A stretch of 64,000 nt of DNA from Hippasteria phrygiana (lineage: Eukaryota; Echinodermata; Asteroidea; Valvatida; Goniasteridae), in the NCBI GenBank assembly GCA_037893225.1, contig JAZGUH010000361.1, positions 1 through 64,000 of the forward strand, in the 5' to 3' direction. The translations under genes and the position numbers were made by a program. Below the pieces are notes generated by a model. The model was given only the letters and a program-made list of their open reading frames with translations. It was not told the DNA's origin and made no database searches. Each line of letters begins with the position of its first letter. The stretch's first letter is position 1. Positions 58,401 through 62,660 of this stretch are shown here, piece after piece.

Positions 58401-59765
58401 TCCAGGGACCGATTTCACGGAGCTGCTAAGCTCAACATCTTGCAAGCATGAAAAGTTTTCCTTGGTAAAAACAGGATTACAACCAAATTATCACTGTATA
58501 TCACTGTATATCACTTGTCACTGGTATTCAGTTGTTCTTTTGCTTAGCATAAAAATCACAGAGTCTTGGCTGGTAACCTGTTTTTACTAACCAAGACTTT
58601 TTGTGCCAAGCAAATTTTAGTGCCGAGCAATTCCATGAAATTAGCCCCAAGCCACTGACTCAAGTCAAAAACTTTGTTTACCGGTACTAGAATCTGTGTA
58701 GGTGCCGGCCCCGTCTCCACGCCCCCTGGCGGGTCGCTTCTTGAGATGTCTGACGTCGACGATCTCATCTTCTTCCTCCGTAAAGCCGCTGAACCGGACC
58801 GAGGCCACGCGATGACCCTGCTGACTCCTGGTGATGGAACGGACGCTGGCCCGGTAGAATGTTCCATCTCCTGAGAAGGGTGCCATACACTTGTTGCCCA
58901 CACGCCATTGCTCTGACCCAAAAAAAATGACGAGACAACAAAATGAGCAGCAAGTCATAACACACTCTGACATTACACGTAAACAATTTTTCAGTGGAAT
59001 GTTGATTTTAGGATTTGAACATTTTAACATTACATCTGAAAACCTCTTTCTATCTCCAAGTTTTATAACTGAATTCAATCTCAAAAATTATTTTTTAAAG
59101 TGAACAAGGAAACTGGCAGGAGCGGGATTCGAACCTGCGACCTCCAGGTTACCGTACCGGCGCTCTACCAACTGAGCTATCTTGCCCTACGTTGGCGGTC
59201 TCCCAAATTGTCAGTATCTTTGTTCGGGTGGGCGCTAGTCAGAAGTCATAAACCCAGAATGCCGTATAGCCAGGGATTATTTTTGGCGACTGACCGTGAG
59301 CTCCATTTTCTGAAAGTGGTCACGACTCTTCTTCAGAGACTAAGGAGTGGTCTAAAAAAATAATTTGTTTTTCACTGAAAAGTCAATTTTGGGATTTTAA
59401 CATTTTTACAAGCAAAAAGCCCTTTTCAATCATATCCCAAAGTTTGAAAAGGGTGCATTTTTAGCGAGAAAAGGGGGGTTTAGTACCTAGGGGGGAATAC
59501 ATTTTAAAACAAGTGTCCCAATTGTTGAAGAAATATTTTGAAAAACTTCCCGGTGCTTCAATATGGTCACCTGCACAATAATTAGTGCGAAAAATATGTG
59601 CACCCAAAATTCGGCCTAAAAAACATTTTCCTAAGAGGATTTCAGTTTTGCAAGGCTGAATGGATTTGTCTTCAAACAAAAGGTAAGGTGCAATTTGTTA
59701 TGTTATTTTCTTCAGAAATCAGATAAAAACATTTTACCAGTTTTGTCCTCCGCTGGTTCAGCCAT
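23791..59765 (-). CDS. ERCC6L2: ERCC6L2, SNF2-family DNA repair translocase with Tudor domain, 23 coding exons
   Basis: Nuclear SF2/SNF2 ATPase related to ERCC6/CSB, implicated in double-strand break repair; human loss causes marrow failure. Exons in transcript order: 59765-59738, 58912-58682, 55185-54987, 52528-52440, 52298-52192, 50871-50743, 49051-48968, 47441-47329, 47042-46943, 45230-45171, 41503-41388, 40514-40399, 37981-37898, 34603-34455, 33347-33111, 32036-31819, 31194-30999, 30356-30204, 29333-29256, 29112-28500, 27458-27304, 25733-25585, 25084-23791. GT/AG joins keep one frame: 4698 nt, 1565 residues. Tudor about 10-70, motif I GLGKT 255-259, motif II DEVH 374-377 (usually DEAH), motif [12 protein letters not shown], motif V AGGLGLN 688-694, motif [10 protein letters not shown] 718-725. 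The acidic Ser-rich region and C-terminal block ([17 protein letters not shown]) match the long vertebrate isoform. The first in-frame ATG after an upstream TGA was chosen as start. Exons 1 and 3 are the least certain. Confidence 0.93.
25585..25733 (-). CDS. ERCC6L2: ERCC6L2 exon 22 (conserved C-terminal block)
   Basis: Ends [17 protein letters not shown], matching vertebrate TTFIIGETPKGIRR. Acceptor ATAATAG, donor AAGAG|GTACTC, phase 2. Confidence 0.9.
26105..27102. mobile_element. hAT-like element with nested TTAA element
   Basis: Ends TAGGGTTGTGCATCC and TGCACACCCCTA, subterminal GGTACCCG repeats; imperfect 8-bp flanks TCAAGGTC / GTCAGGTC. Contains the TTAA element 26616-27042. Relatives at 53662-54075 and a fragment at 34111-34205. 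ERCC6L2 intron 21. Confidence 0.75.
26616..27042. mobile_element. TTAA-type element, family GCGAACTGG, nested copy
   Basis: TTAA at both ends, termini CCAGTTCGCGCCGGGA and CGACGCGAACTGG. Lies wholly inside the hAT-like element 26105-27102, so it inserted later. Confidence 0.82.
27304..27458 (-). CDS. ERCC6L2: ERCC6L2 exon 21 (conserved C-terminal block)
   Basis: Encodes [20 protein letters not shown], then [15 protein letters not shown] and [15 protein letters not shown]. Matches vertebrate [20 protein letters not shown] and QLPANI in the long isoform. Acceptor ATTTCAG, donor GAC|GTAAGT. Confidence 0.9.
27505..27770 (-). mobile_element. tRNA-like SINE family repeat, degenerate copy
   Basis: Carries TCATAAACCCAGAATGCCGT and the tRNA-like portion in reverse orientation, as in 44840-45140. 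Confidence 0.7.
28118..28360. repeat. Dispersed repeat family A, copy 3
   Basis: Most complete uninterrupted copy: CAATACAAGGCTAAAAGCCA through CAACCCCACCACTC to GGTGAGACAAACTCACCTCC. Serves as empty-site comparison for 56153-56600. Confidence 0.7.
28500..29112 (-). CDS. ERCC6L2: ERCC6L2 exon 20 (disordered linker)
   Basis: A 613-nt exon of low-complexity sequence: acidic Asp/Ser runs ([24 protein letters not shown]) then basic segments ([10 protein letters not shown]). It ends VDDVF with a strong GTGAGT donor, matching vertebrate MDKFLDGV. Probably disordered. Several Ser-Asp runs look like CK2-type sites. Confidence 0.88.
29256..29333 (-). CDS. ERCC6L2: ERCC6L2 exon 19
   Basis: Encodes [20 protein letters not shown] and ASDINQ, aligned weakly to vertebrate EREGQVEAGIMTA. 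Acceptor TTTTCAG, donor CAG|GTAATA. Confidence 0.8.
29839..30204. repeat. 42-bp minisatellite made of exon 18 end plus donor
   Basis: Four near-identical 42-bp units (29839-30006), then about five degenerate ones running up to the exon 18 end at 30204. On the - strand each unit reads like CCAAGGACCTCATGCAG|GTAAGG, the same as the exon 18 end and splice donor. Confidence 0.9.
30204..30356 (-). CDS. ERCC6L2: ERCC6L2 exon 18
   Basis: Residues 753-803. Includes [20 protein letters not shown], then [20 protein letters not shown] and Q, matching vertebrate [26 protein letters not shown]. Donor ACAG|GTAAGA. The exon end and donor recur as a minisatellite in the following intron. Confidence 0.94.
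30999..31194 (-). CDS. ERCC6L2: ERCC6L2 exon 17 (motifs V and VI)
   Basis: Encodes [20 protein letters not shown] and [20 protein letters not shown], with R719 and R722 as the usual arginine-finger region, ending YLRQVYKQ. The donor is GTCAGT; an earlier GTTTAC would delete the conserved VYKQ. Confidence 0.95.
31449..31481. repeat. Poly-A run
   Basis: About 20 A, one G, then 12 A, in ERCC6L2 intron 16. Confidence 0.9.
31819..32036 (-). CDS. ERCC6L2: ERCC6L2 exon 16 (motif IV, RecA2)
   Basis: Residues 615-687. Includes [20 protein letters not shown] and [20 protein letters not shown], the SNF2 C-lobe motif IV and RLDG box. Acceptor TTTTTAG, donor AA|GTGAGT. Confidence 0.95.
32309..32594 (-). 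repeat. Dispersed repeat family C, inverted copy
   Basis: Reverse complement of family C (AAAGACCACCTGGCTGGTTG, TTTTCAAAAAAAGCTTTCAT). It ends abruptly at the foldback element that follows. Confidence 0.7.
32595..33008. mobile_element. Foldback MITE with DR1-like motifs in both arms
   Basis: Inverted arms of about 130-180 bp (AATAAGCCAATTCAGTATCT at the left; GATACCGAACTGGCTTATTA at the right). Each arm carries AGGTCAAAGGTTA, a DR1-type nuclear receptor motif. The centre is rich in CG/CACGTG sequence. ERCC6L2 intron 15. Confidence 0.85.
33111..33347 (-). CDS. ERCC6L2: ERCC6L2 exon 15
   Basis: Residues 536-614. Includes [20 protein letters not shown] and [14 protein letters not shown], matching vertebrate LQKVANHVALLQ and ETLSDPKYSGKMK. 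Acceptor CTTCACAG, donor CAG|GTAGGC. Confidence 0.93.
33495..33720. mobile_element. Fragment of hAT-like CGAATATTCG family
   Basis: Shares ACACTTGCCGAT and AAAAAGTTGCA segments with 50909-51374. Ends not resolved. Confidence 0.55.
34111..34436. mobile_element. Composite of hAT-like end and pogo-like 3' part
   Basis: 34111-34205 matches the TAGGGGTGTGCA / GGGTACCCG end of the hAT-like family. About 34288-34436 matches the right end of the pogo-like family (GATGTTCGTTATAGCGGCG) and stops 19 bp before exon 14's 3' boundary. Confidence 0.65.
34455..34603 (-). CDS. ERCC6L2: ERCC6L2 exon 14
   Basis: Encodes [34 protein letters not shown] and [16 protein letters not shown]. The Cys cluster CxC...CC matches the vertebrate CTCRSG...NCCYK insertion. 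Acceptor TTGGACAG, donor AAG|GTTGGT. Confidence 0.93.
34715..35158. mobile_element. hAT-like element, AGGCTTTCAAG ends
   Basis: 444 bp, ends AGGCTTTCAAG and CTTGAAAGCCTG; flanks CATAGTTT and CATATTTT agree at 7 of 8 positions. Interior rich in AAGTAGGA. ERCC6L2 intron 13. Confidence 0.72.
35295..35729. mobile_element. Probable DNA transposon remnant, CAGGGATCGAA ends
   Basis: Ends CAGGGATCGAAA and TTCGACCCCTG; interior repeats TGGTCTAGTGA and TGGTCTTGTGAAATACCTTC. No certain target duplication. Confidence 0.55.
35801..36170. mobile_element. 370-bp foldback MITE
   Basis: Arms of about 136 bp, left starting CAATAAGCCATTAGCGAG and right its inverted copy, including TCTCCAGACCAAAGA and ATTCGGGGCAAG. 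Confidence 0.85.
36756..37850. mobile_element. hAT-like element 47 bp after exon 13 donor
   Basis: 1095 bp, ends GAGACAGTGAAAATCCG and CGGATTTTCACTGTCTC; flanks ACAACAGT / ACAACAGG agree at 7 of 8. Contains a CGCGG-rich unit (36998-37205) related to repeats at 48075-48430 and 48790-48950. Confidence 0.78.
37898..37981 (-). CDS. ERCC6L2: ERCC6L2 exon 13
   Basis: Encodes [20 protein letters not shown] then ISHELPTK. The acceptor TGGTTCATAG was chosen over a TTGAG five bases further on, because only it keeps the frame and the length of vertebrate KAMQRLAKKMSGWFLRRTK. Donor AAAG|GTTAAC. Confidence 0.9.
38050..39061. repeat. 92-bp tandem repeat, 11 copies
   Basis: Exact 92-bp spacing of CAACAATATCCAACAGCAG from 38050 to 39061 (11 units, few substitutions). 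In ERCC6L2 intron 12, ending about 70 bp from the exon 13 acceptor. Confidence 0.95.
39510..39620 (-). mobile_element. tRNA-like SINE fragment
   Basis: On the - strand: TGGTTTAGTGGTT (A box) and GGTTCGATTCCCG (B box) spaced as in a tRNA. No clear body follows. Confidence 0.5.
40085..40154. mobile_element. 70-bp TTAA mini-element
   Basis: TTAA at both ends; reads inverted as TTAACCCTAACAGTCCTGAA, the same as the 60-bp element at 18531. Confidence 0.82.
40399..40514 (-). CDS. ERCC6L2: ERCC6L2 exon 12
   Basis: Encodes [20 protein letters not shown] then [18 protein letters not shown], matching vertebrate GSGTYFKKQFSDPVEHGQ and KRELATGRK. Acceptor CACCCCAG, donor AAAG|GTACCG. Confidence 0.92.
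40632..40958. mobile_element. Foldback MITE family F, copy 2
   Basis: Ends TTTAAAGAGAATGT and ACATTCTCTTTAAA, inner CTTTTGAGAG / CTCTCAAAAG. Best-bounded member of the family. Confidence 0.78.
41388..41503 (-). CDS. ERCC6L2: ERCC6L2 exon 11 (motif III)
   Basis: Encodes [20 protein letters not shown] then [19 protein letters not shown]. Motif III is GLSGTALQN (vertebrate GLTGTILQN). Acceptor AATAATAG, donor GACTG|GTACGT. Confidence 0.93.
41980..42095. repeat. 13-bp tandem repeat (AAAAACGGTTATT)
   Basis: About eight imperfect units inside the Harbinger element. Confidence 0.85.
42451..42666 (-). pseudogene. HARBI1-like transposase N-terminal remnant
   Basis: 71 codons with [20 protein letters not shown] and [20 protein letters not shown], the typical start of PIF/Harbinger DDE transposases. 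The frame ends soon after, with no DDE region in the element. A broken gene, not a host gene. Confidence 0.8.
43416..43663. mobile_element. MITE with CCTGGGGCCAATTTCAT ends
   Basis: 248 bp; ends CCTGGGGCCAATTTCATAGA and inverted CCAGGGCCCAATTTCATGGA, then GCTGCTAAGCACAAAAA. Resembles the Harbinger ends at 41609. Related: 45871 region and 58402-58650. Confidence 0.78.
44081..44608. mobile_element. Pair of TTAA-flanked MITEs (CCCTTTGCGTACG family) in opposite orientation
   Basis: Copy 2 is 44081-44295 (TTAACCCCTTGGGCATGG to CAAGGGGTTAA); copy 3 is 44392-44608 (TTAACTCCTTGCGTACGG to CAAGGGGTTAA). Both share AATCCAACAATGGATTGAAA or its complement. ERCC6L2 intron 10. Confidence 0.78.
44840..45140 (-). 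mobile_element. tRNA-like SINE family repeat, copy
   Basis: tRNA-like core at about 44889-44961 in reverse orientation (GGATTCGAACCTGCGACC, CAACTGAGCTATCTTGCC), with a tail TCATAAACCCAATGCTGTA to GACTTTTTAAC. Ends 30 bp from ERCC6L2 exon 10. Confidence 0.8.
45171..45230 (-). CDS. ERCC6L2: ERCC6L2 exon 10 (motif II, DEVH)
   Basis: A 60-nt exon coding [20 protein letters not shown]. The Walker B box reads DEVH, where vertebrate ERCC6L2 and most SNF2 proteins have DEAH. Acidic residues D374 and E375 and H377 are retained. Acceptor TTGTAG, donor AAG|GTAAGA. Confidence 0.92.
45354..45758 (-). pseudogene. LINE ORF2 C-terminal remnant
   Basis: Codes [60 protein letters not shown] and [20 protein letters not shown]. 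This is the familiar C-terminal tail of CR1/Jockey-group non-LTR reverse transcriptases. 5' truncated: no reverse-transcriptase core remains. Confidence 0.8.
45871..46185. repeat. Composite of MITE fragments
   Basis: Starts CCTGGGGCCAATTTCATAGC and is broken at 45938 by CCAGGGCCCAAGTTCATGGA, apparently two related MITEs nested or abutting. Confidence 0.5.
46191..46618. mobile_element. MITE with ATATGTGACC ends (family E)
   Basis: Ends ATATGTGACC and GGTCACATAT; interior AAAATGGGTATTATGTCG mirrored by CGACATAATACCC. Relative at 55266-55682. Confidence 0.72.
46620..46923 (+). mobile_element. tRNA-derived SINE, best-preserved copy, with (ATT)n tail
   Basis: Head TGGCCTAGTGGTTACGGTGT (A box) and GTGGGTTCGAACCC-like B box, body GACACTTAACTACAATTTCC and CTCCACCCAGGAGTATAAAT, 3' GCACTTTGAGATCG and AAGCGCTATATAAGC, then ATT repeats at 46909-46923. 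Complete tRNA-head, body and LINE-type tail layout. Confidence 0.9.
46943..47042 (-). CDS. ERCC6L2: ERCC6L2 exon 9
   Basis: Encodes [20 protein letters not shown] then [13 protein letters not shown], matching vertebrate IALTTYETLRL. Acceptor CCCTTCAG, donor ATG|GTAAGC. Confidence 0.92.
47329..47441 (-). CDS. ERCC6L2: ERCC6L2 exon 8 (motif Ia region)
   Basis: Encodes [20 protein letters not shown] and ETWTYCTV, matching vertebrate MFLIVAPLSVLYNWKDE. Acceptor CTCACCAG, donor CGG|GTAGGT, phase 2. Confidence 0.92.
47465..47768. repeat. Dispersed repeat family C, copy 3 (empty site)
   Basis: Uninterrupted through CCATCTATTCATTACACTCC, so it shows the site before insertion of the element seen at 18531-18590. 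Confidence 0.75.
47783..48622. mobile_element. DNA transposon with CACTAC-type ends and CCCGTGT repeats, with a nested repeat
   Basis: Ends GCCTTTTCACACTACG and GTGTGAAAACGCC; subterminal ACCCGTGTAGA and ACACGGGT motifs on both sides. About 48040-48430 holds a second repeat of the CGCGATTG/CCACGTTTGG type that also occurs at 36998-37205 and 48790-48950. Confidence 0.65.
48438..48464. repeat. (GT)n microsatellite
   Basis: About 13 GT units. Confidence 0.95.
48790..48952 (-). repeat. CGCGATTG-type repeat, inverted copy
   Basis: Contains TTAACTTTTTCGGAAGGCCT and AATCGTGGACC, the reverse of segments at 48140-48420. Ends about 16 bp from ERCC6L2 exon 7's donor. Confidence 0.65.
48968..49051 (-). 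CDS. ERCC6L2: ERCC6L2 exon 7
   Basis: Encodes [20 protein letters not shown] and RLPEFLQK, aligned to vertebrate VISFLAAVLHKKGTRED. The acceptor follows a run of C, a homopolymer polypyrimidine tract. Donor AAG|GTATGG. Confidence 0.92.
49272..49577. mobile_element. TTAA-bounded element with expanded GGATTCAGGAT repeats
   Basis: Starts TCAACCCTAACCTACC, ends GGGTTAGGGTTAA. Interior has six or more copies of ATTTTGATGGATTCAGGAT with variations. Same family as 9569 and 18531. Confidence 0.72.
49998..50612. mobile_element. GC-rich DNA transposon, ATGCCTAATTCACATTTG ends
   Basis: 615 bp, ends ATGCCTAATTCACATTTG and CAAATGTGAATTAGGCAT. Interior repeats of CGTAGCCCGTAG type and G+C-rich, unlike surrounding AT-rich intron. 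The open frames in it look spurious. Confidence 0.78.
50743..50871 (-). CDS. ERCC6L2: ERCC6L2 exon 6 (motif I, Walker A)
   Basis: Residues 219-261, including [20 protein letters not shown] (Q motif region) and [13 protein letters not shown] (Walker A, K258). Acceptor TTTCGGCAG, donor CAG|GTAAGC. A hAT-like element begins only 37 bp before the acceptor. Confidence 0.95.
50909..51374. mobile_element. hAT-like CGAATATTCG family, copy 2
   Basis: Inverted relative of 4395-4844: left TAGAGCGGTTCATTTTCGA, right GGGAAAGCCCTA. Target duplications not recognisable. Sits 37 bp before the ERCC6L2 exon 6 acceptor, so it probably supplies the branch-point region. Confidence 0.75.
51684..51928. mobile_element. 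TTAA-type element, family GCGAACTGG, copy 3
   Basis: TTAA both ends; CCAGTTCACGCCGGGATT to TGACGCGAACTGG. About 85-90% like 9311-9572 by eye. Confidence 0.82.
51985..52165. repeat. 61-bp tandem repeat after ERCC6L2 exon 5
   Basis: GAATGAGTGA recurs at 51999, 52060 and 52121 (61-bp period); degenerate units continue toward 51410. On the - strand each unit contains CATTCAG|GTAACT, like the true exon 5 donor ATTCAG|GTAATG at 52192. Confidence 0.85.
52192..52298 (-). CDS. ERCC6L2: ERCC6L2 exon 5
   Basis: Encodes [20 protein letters not shown] then [16 protein letters not shown], aligning with vertebrate EKPYFPN and the segment before the ATPase. Donor ATTCAG|GTAATG; donor-like copies follow in a 61-bp tandem repeat. 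Confidence 0.87.
52440..52528 (-). CDS. ERCC6L2: ERCC6L2 exon 4 (linker)
   Basis: Encodes [20 protein letters not shown] and [10 protein letters not shown] Pro/Ser-rich linker between Tudor and ATPase; phases fit both neighbours. Acceptor TTGTGATAG, donor GAAG|GTAAAA. Confidence 0.8.
52840..52928. repeat. Hairpin element with CCTCGGG core
   Basis: Inverted arms GCTGCGATGTGGGATATGAC and GTCATATCTCACATCACAGC around CCCTCGGG/CCCGAGG. ERCC6L2 intron 3. Confidence 0.75.
53005..53095 (-). mobile_element. tRNA-like fragment
   Basis: On the - strand: GTGGGTTCAAACCCCACC (B-box and T-arm-like), preceded by a weak A-box. Probably SINE debris. Confidence 0.4.
53662..54075. mobile_element. hAT-like element, TAGGGATGTGCATCC ends
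   Basis: 414 bp. Ends TAGGGATGTGCATCC and AATGCACACCCCTA; flanks TACAAAAC / TACAAAAA agree at 7 of 8. Same family as 26105-27102. ERCC6L2 intron 3. Confidence 0.82.
54108..54430. mobile_element. MITE with TATACCTCATCCATATTCA ends
   Basis: Left CTATACCTCATCCATATTCA and right TGAATATGTATGAAGTATAG are inverted copies. Interior is rich in CGCATGCG/GTTTAC motifs. Confidence 0.68.
54470..54655. repeat. Foldback with nested hairpins
   Basis: Inverted GGAAGTTGATAAACTAG...; then GAGCATTCTATTTTCCCGAG with its complement. Part recurs, inverted, at 63105-63150. Confidence 0.65.
54987..55185 (-). CDS. ERCC6L2: ERCC6L2 exon 3 (linker)
   Basis: Encodes [20 protein letters not shown], then a Ser/Pro-rich and basic stretch ending QPKR. 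Acceptor AATATGCAG was chosen because it is the one that keeps the frame from exon 2; the polypyrimidine tract is poor. I know of no vertebrate counterpart. Donor AGAG|GTACAT. Confidence 0.7.
55266..55682. mobile_element. MITE with TTGTGACCCACTCTGC ends (family E)
   Basis: Inverted ends TTGTGACCCACTCTGCAAAA and TTTTGCAGAGTGGGTCACAA. About 80 bp 5' of ERCC6L2 exon 3's acceptor. Confidence 0.85.
55830..56060. mobile_element. Foldback MITE family F, half copy
   Basis: Contains GTCGTCGCTGCGGGCAGCAA and GGATTGCTGAGAGAAG as in 21195-21612. Confidence 0.65.
56153..56600. repeat. Dispersed repeat family A, copy 4, interrupted
   Basis: AGTACAAGGCTAAAAGCTAC to GGTGGGACTAACTTAC, interrupted by the hAT-like element 56355-56578, then continues CCTCCCC as in 28118-28360. 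Confidence 0.72.
56355..56578. mobile_element. 224-bp hAT-like MITE nested in family A
   Basis: Ends CAGGGCTGTAGTCGAGTCC and GGACTCGACTACAGCCCTG; perfect 8-bp duplications CTAACTTA at 56347-56354 and 56579-56586. Interior repeats of ACAAGTCC. Confidence 0.92.
56948..57559. mobile_element. Mutator-like foldback element, copy 2
   Basis: 612 bp composed of two near-perfect arms of about 290 bp with ends TAGCCCTAGAA, meeting at a nested palindrome of CAGAGGGCGCAATTT type. Perfect 9-bp duplications ATCTTGAAC at 56939-56947 and 57560-57568. No transposase frame. Confidence 0.92.
57850..58050. repeat. CAAGTCA-rich repeat
   Basis: Many imperfect CAAGTCACAAGTCATTT units. Similar wording occurs in the hAT-like MITE 56355-56578 and near 36190-36360. 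Confidence 0.6.
58402..58650. mobile_element. MITE with GATTTCACGGAGCTGCTAAG end
   Basis: Imperfect inverted ends CCAGGGACCGATTTCACGG and TTGGGGCTAATTTCATGGA. Related to 43416-43663. Ends 32 bp from the ERCC6L2 exon 2 donor. Confidence 0.72.
58682..58912 (-). CDS. ERCC6L2: ERCC6L2 exon 2 (Tudor domain)
   Basis: Encodes [20 protein letters not shown] then [39 protein letters not shown]. The pattern W..G..C.AP...G..Y.A.I..I matches the vertebrate ERCC6L2 Tudor fold. Acceptor GGGTCAG, donor TACCG|GTAAAC. The last dozen or so residues are Gly/Ala/Arg-rich and less conserved. Confidence 0.9.
59095..59280 (-). mobile_element. tRNA-like SINE family repeat, truncated copy
   Basis: Same order as 44840-45140 (GGATTCGAACCTGCGACCTC, then TCATAAACCCAGAATGCCG), stopping at CCAGGGAT. 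ERCC6L2 intron 1. Confidence 0.8.
59738..59765 (-). CDS. ERCC6L2: ERCC6L2 exon 1 (start codon)
   Basis: A 28-nt coding exon, MAEPAEDKT plus one base, donor ACTG|GTAAAA. It is the first in-frame ATG after an upstream TGA. It joins in phase to the Tudor exon. A different first exon cannot be excluded. Confidence 0.65.
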
Positions 59766-60346
59766 GAGGTTAAGTCCTCCTCGACTGGCCAAGCATGGGA
59801 TTAACAGAAATCACATCAGTTTTCATCACATGGCAGTTATGAAGATGGCATGAAGTAGGTCACTGACTGATCAGAATTTGAAAAATAAATTGATGTAAGT
59901 AAACTTCAGTGAACGGGGGTTTAGTTAATGACCTCATCACCAATAAACGAACTACTATGTATGCAGTCCGACGTCACTAGAAACTCAATTTTTCAACACA
60001 ACTATGGGAGTATGCACATATGATCATTGTACATATACAATGGAGCTTCAGACATCTGATGTCATATACATATTGCTTCGTTTGTTGTGCACAATTTTCA
60101 GATTTTGTTCCATTTCTACCACTTACAGATAGAGAGACGCATTGAGACTGCTGTATTTTTTCATGATCCATAACTTTCTTGTCACGAAATTTTCTGCCCC
60201 AACATTTCATGTCTTATTTTGATATGGCTAGGACCATGTAGGTTAGGTTCAGTTCCTTGAAATGTCACTCGAAATGGTGAAATTCTACGAGAATATCACT
60301 TTACCAAGACCACAGGATACACCACTCCAAAGTTTAACATCATTTG
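59766..60346. other. Region upstream of ERCC6L2
   Basis: Non-coding; expected to hold the ERCC6L2 5' UTR and promoter (transcribed leftward). No TATA box, CpG cluster or repeat boundary was clear. Confidence 0.4.
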
Positions 60347-60493
60347 CTGTGTCGAGTGCAATCTGGAGTTTCACGCAAGTTTATTGTACCCCCTCCCGAG
60401 TTCATATCCCTATGAATGGATTTCATTCAAAGGGAAATTTGCTCAGGAGGGAGTACAATAAACTTTCGCAAAACTCCAGATTGCGCTCGACAG
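60347..60493. repeat. 147-bp foldback element
   Basis: Arms CTGTGTCGAGTGCAATCTGG and its inverted counterpart near 60493, including GTTTATTGTAC..CTCC on both sides. Confidence 0.85.
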
Positions 60494-60511
60494 TTGTCAA
60501 CATAGGGTGCC

Positions 60512-60784
60512 GGAAAGAGTTCCATATCCGGACATCACTTAAGTCAAAAATTCCTCTATGGTTATACCATGGAGTGTCTTAAACTTATTTCTCCACGGTA
60601 TAATACCCTCCAGAGTCCATGGTTATACCTCGTGCACAAAGTCAAAGTCTATGGGCCATGACAGAAAAAGTCGAAGTTATTTTCAAAGAATAAGTTGAAA
60701 ATTTGTTCCTCCTAAATTCGTGTTTCTTCATCAGATTTACAATTTAAGGGAAAATAAGTGATGTCCGGATATGAAACTCTTTCC
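60512..60784. mobile_element. MITE with GGAAAGAGTTCCATATCCGG ends
   Basis: Ends GGAAAGAGTTCCATATCCGG and CCGGATATGAAACTCTTTCC, followed inward by ACATCACTT / AAGTGATGT. Interior carries CCATGGTTATACC motifs. Confidence 0.82.
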
Positions 60785-61339
60785 ATCCCAAGATCACCCC
60801 AGTAAAATTCCCAAGATTTCCCAAGGCAGCAGAAAATACTGAACAAGTGTATTCACAAAGCGCTTTAATGAGCATTTTGCGCATGCGTAATCCATATTTT
60901 TCTTATCCAAATTCCCAAGATCTTGGGAAAAATGCCAAGGAGTGGCCACGCTGAAATAATAGGTTATTTATGTCTGTAGCGGTTATCTGCGTCAAGCTAG
61001 CACCACATTCGGCACCACATTCAATCGTCAAGTGAGCCCGAAATTCAACACCGCATTCAGCGCCGCATTCGCTACTACGGTGCTCCGGAACGGACATCGG
61101 CTTAAAATAAAAAATCAAAACCAGGAAATTGTTTACTAATATGCTGTTGTTAATTCTGTTTCCTATTGATATTATTAAGTAGGACCGACGACGATTGTCT
61201 GTATGATAATTAACTTTGTAGACGGATATTTAACTTGTGAAAACAATGAGCTTTGTTTTTGTGTAAATCAAATGGTAGTGCATTAGCGATGCATACACGT
61301 GTACATTTAACAGCCAATACAAACTGGACGGGGTATATG

Positions 61340-62660
61340 TTGGAGTAAAGTGCCTCTCATTTTTAAACCGATTGTAATGCCACCCTGAACTTTGGATAAA
61401 TCTGAGGAGAGAATCCACTGAAGATGCTATGTTAATCTCATTCAGTTTCTATTTGTAGTTTTTCCACTAAAAGTCGGGGAACTCCAGCACCACATTCAAA
61501 ATATATATAGCGGTAAAAGCACACCCAATAGCGTCTACGTGAAATTTAATGTGGGGGACCCACTTGCAAATTGACCTGTCATTTTCAAACCCATTTCGAT
61601 GCCACCCTGACTCTTTGACATCCACTAGATGGGGAATATATTTAGATCTTTTCAAATATATTTTGAACTTTCTATGCATAGTTTTCCTATAAGTTATCGT
61701 CAAATCACGGATCAAAATTAGGGCGGCGATACGATTACCGTATACAAACGCACACAGCCATCAATACACGGGTACATTACACTATAGCACGTAGCCTATG
61801 GTGGACGGGGTATGTTCTTGAAAGTGCCTCTCATTTTTAAACCGATTGTAATGCCACCCTGAACTTTGGAGAAATTGGAGGAGAGAATCCACTGAAGATG
61901 CTATGTTAATCTCATTCAGTTTCTATGTGTAGTTTTTCCACCTGAACTCCAGCACCACATTCAAAATGTATAGGCCTACGTGCAGCGCTGAAAGTCACAT
62001 GCATCAGCGCCAACGTATAATATGGGGGACCCCGCTTGCAAATTGACCTGTAATTTCCAAATGCATTACGATGCCACCCTGGGACTTTCCCAACTACTAG
62101 ACGAGGAATAGATTATTACGATTTTTAAATTTCTTGCATTTTCTATGCATAGTTTTAACACAGTTTATCGTCAAAATGTGGTATCAATTTGGGACATTGA
62201 TACGATGACCGCATACAATATACACGTGTATACACCGGCCAACACGCCCAATACAAACTGTATGTTCGATTAAGTGCCTCTCATTTTTAAACCGATTGTG
62301 GTGCCACCCTGAACTTTGGAGAAATTGGAGGAGAGAATCCACTGAAGATGCTATGTTAATCTCATTCAGTTTCTATGTGTAGTTTTTCCACCTGAACTCC
62401 AGCACCACATTCAAAATGTATACGTGCAACGCTAAAAGTCACATACATCAGCGCCAACTTATAATATGGGGGACCCCGCTTGCAAATTGACCTGTAATTT
62501 CCAAATGCATTACGATGCCACCCTGGGACTTTCCCAACTACTAGACGAGGAATAGATTATTACGATTTTTAAATTTCTTGCACTTTCTATACATAGTTTT
62601 AACACAGTTTATCGTCAAAATGTGGTATCAATTTGGGACACGATCGAGGCATAATGATTA
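61340..62660. repeat. Three tandem copies of a 450-474 bp unit
   Basis: AAGTGCCTCTCATTTTTAAA starts at 61348, 61822 and 62272 (periods 474 and 450). Each unit also has CCACCCTGAACTTTGGA, CAGCACCACATTCAAAAT, then GCAAATTGACCTGT and a GTTTATCGTCAAA segment. Non-coding. Confidence 0.9.
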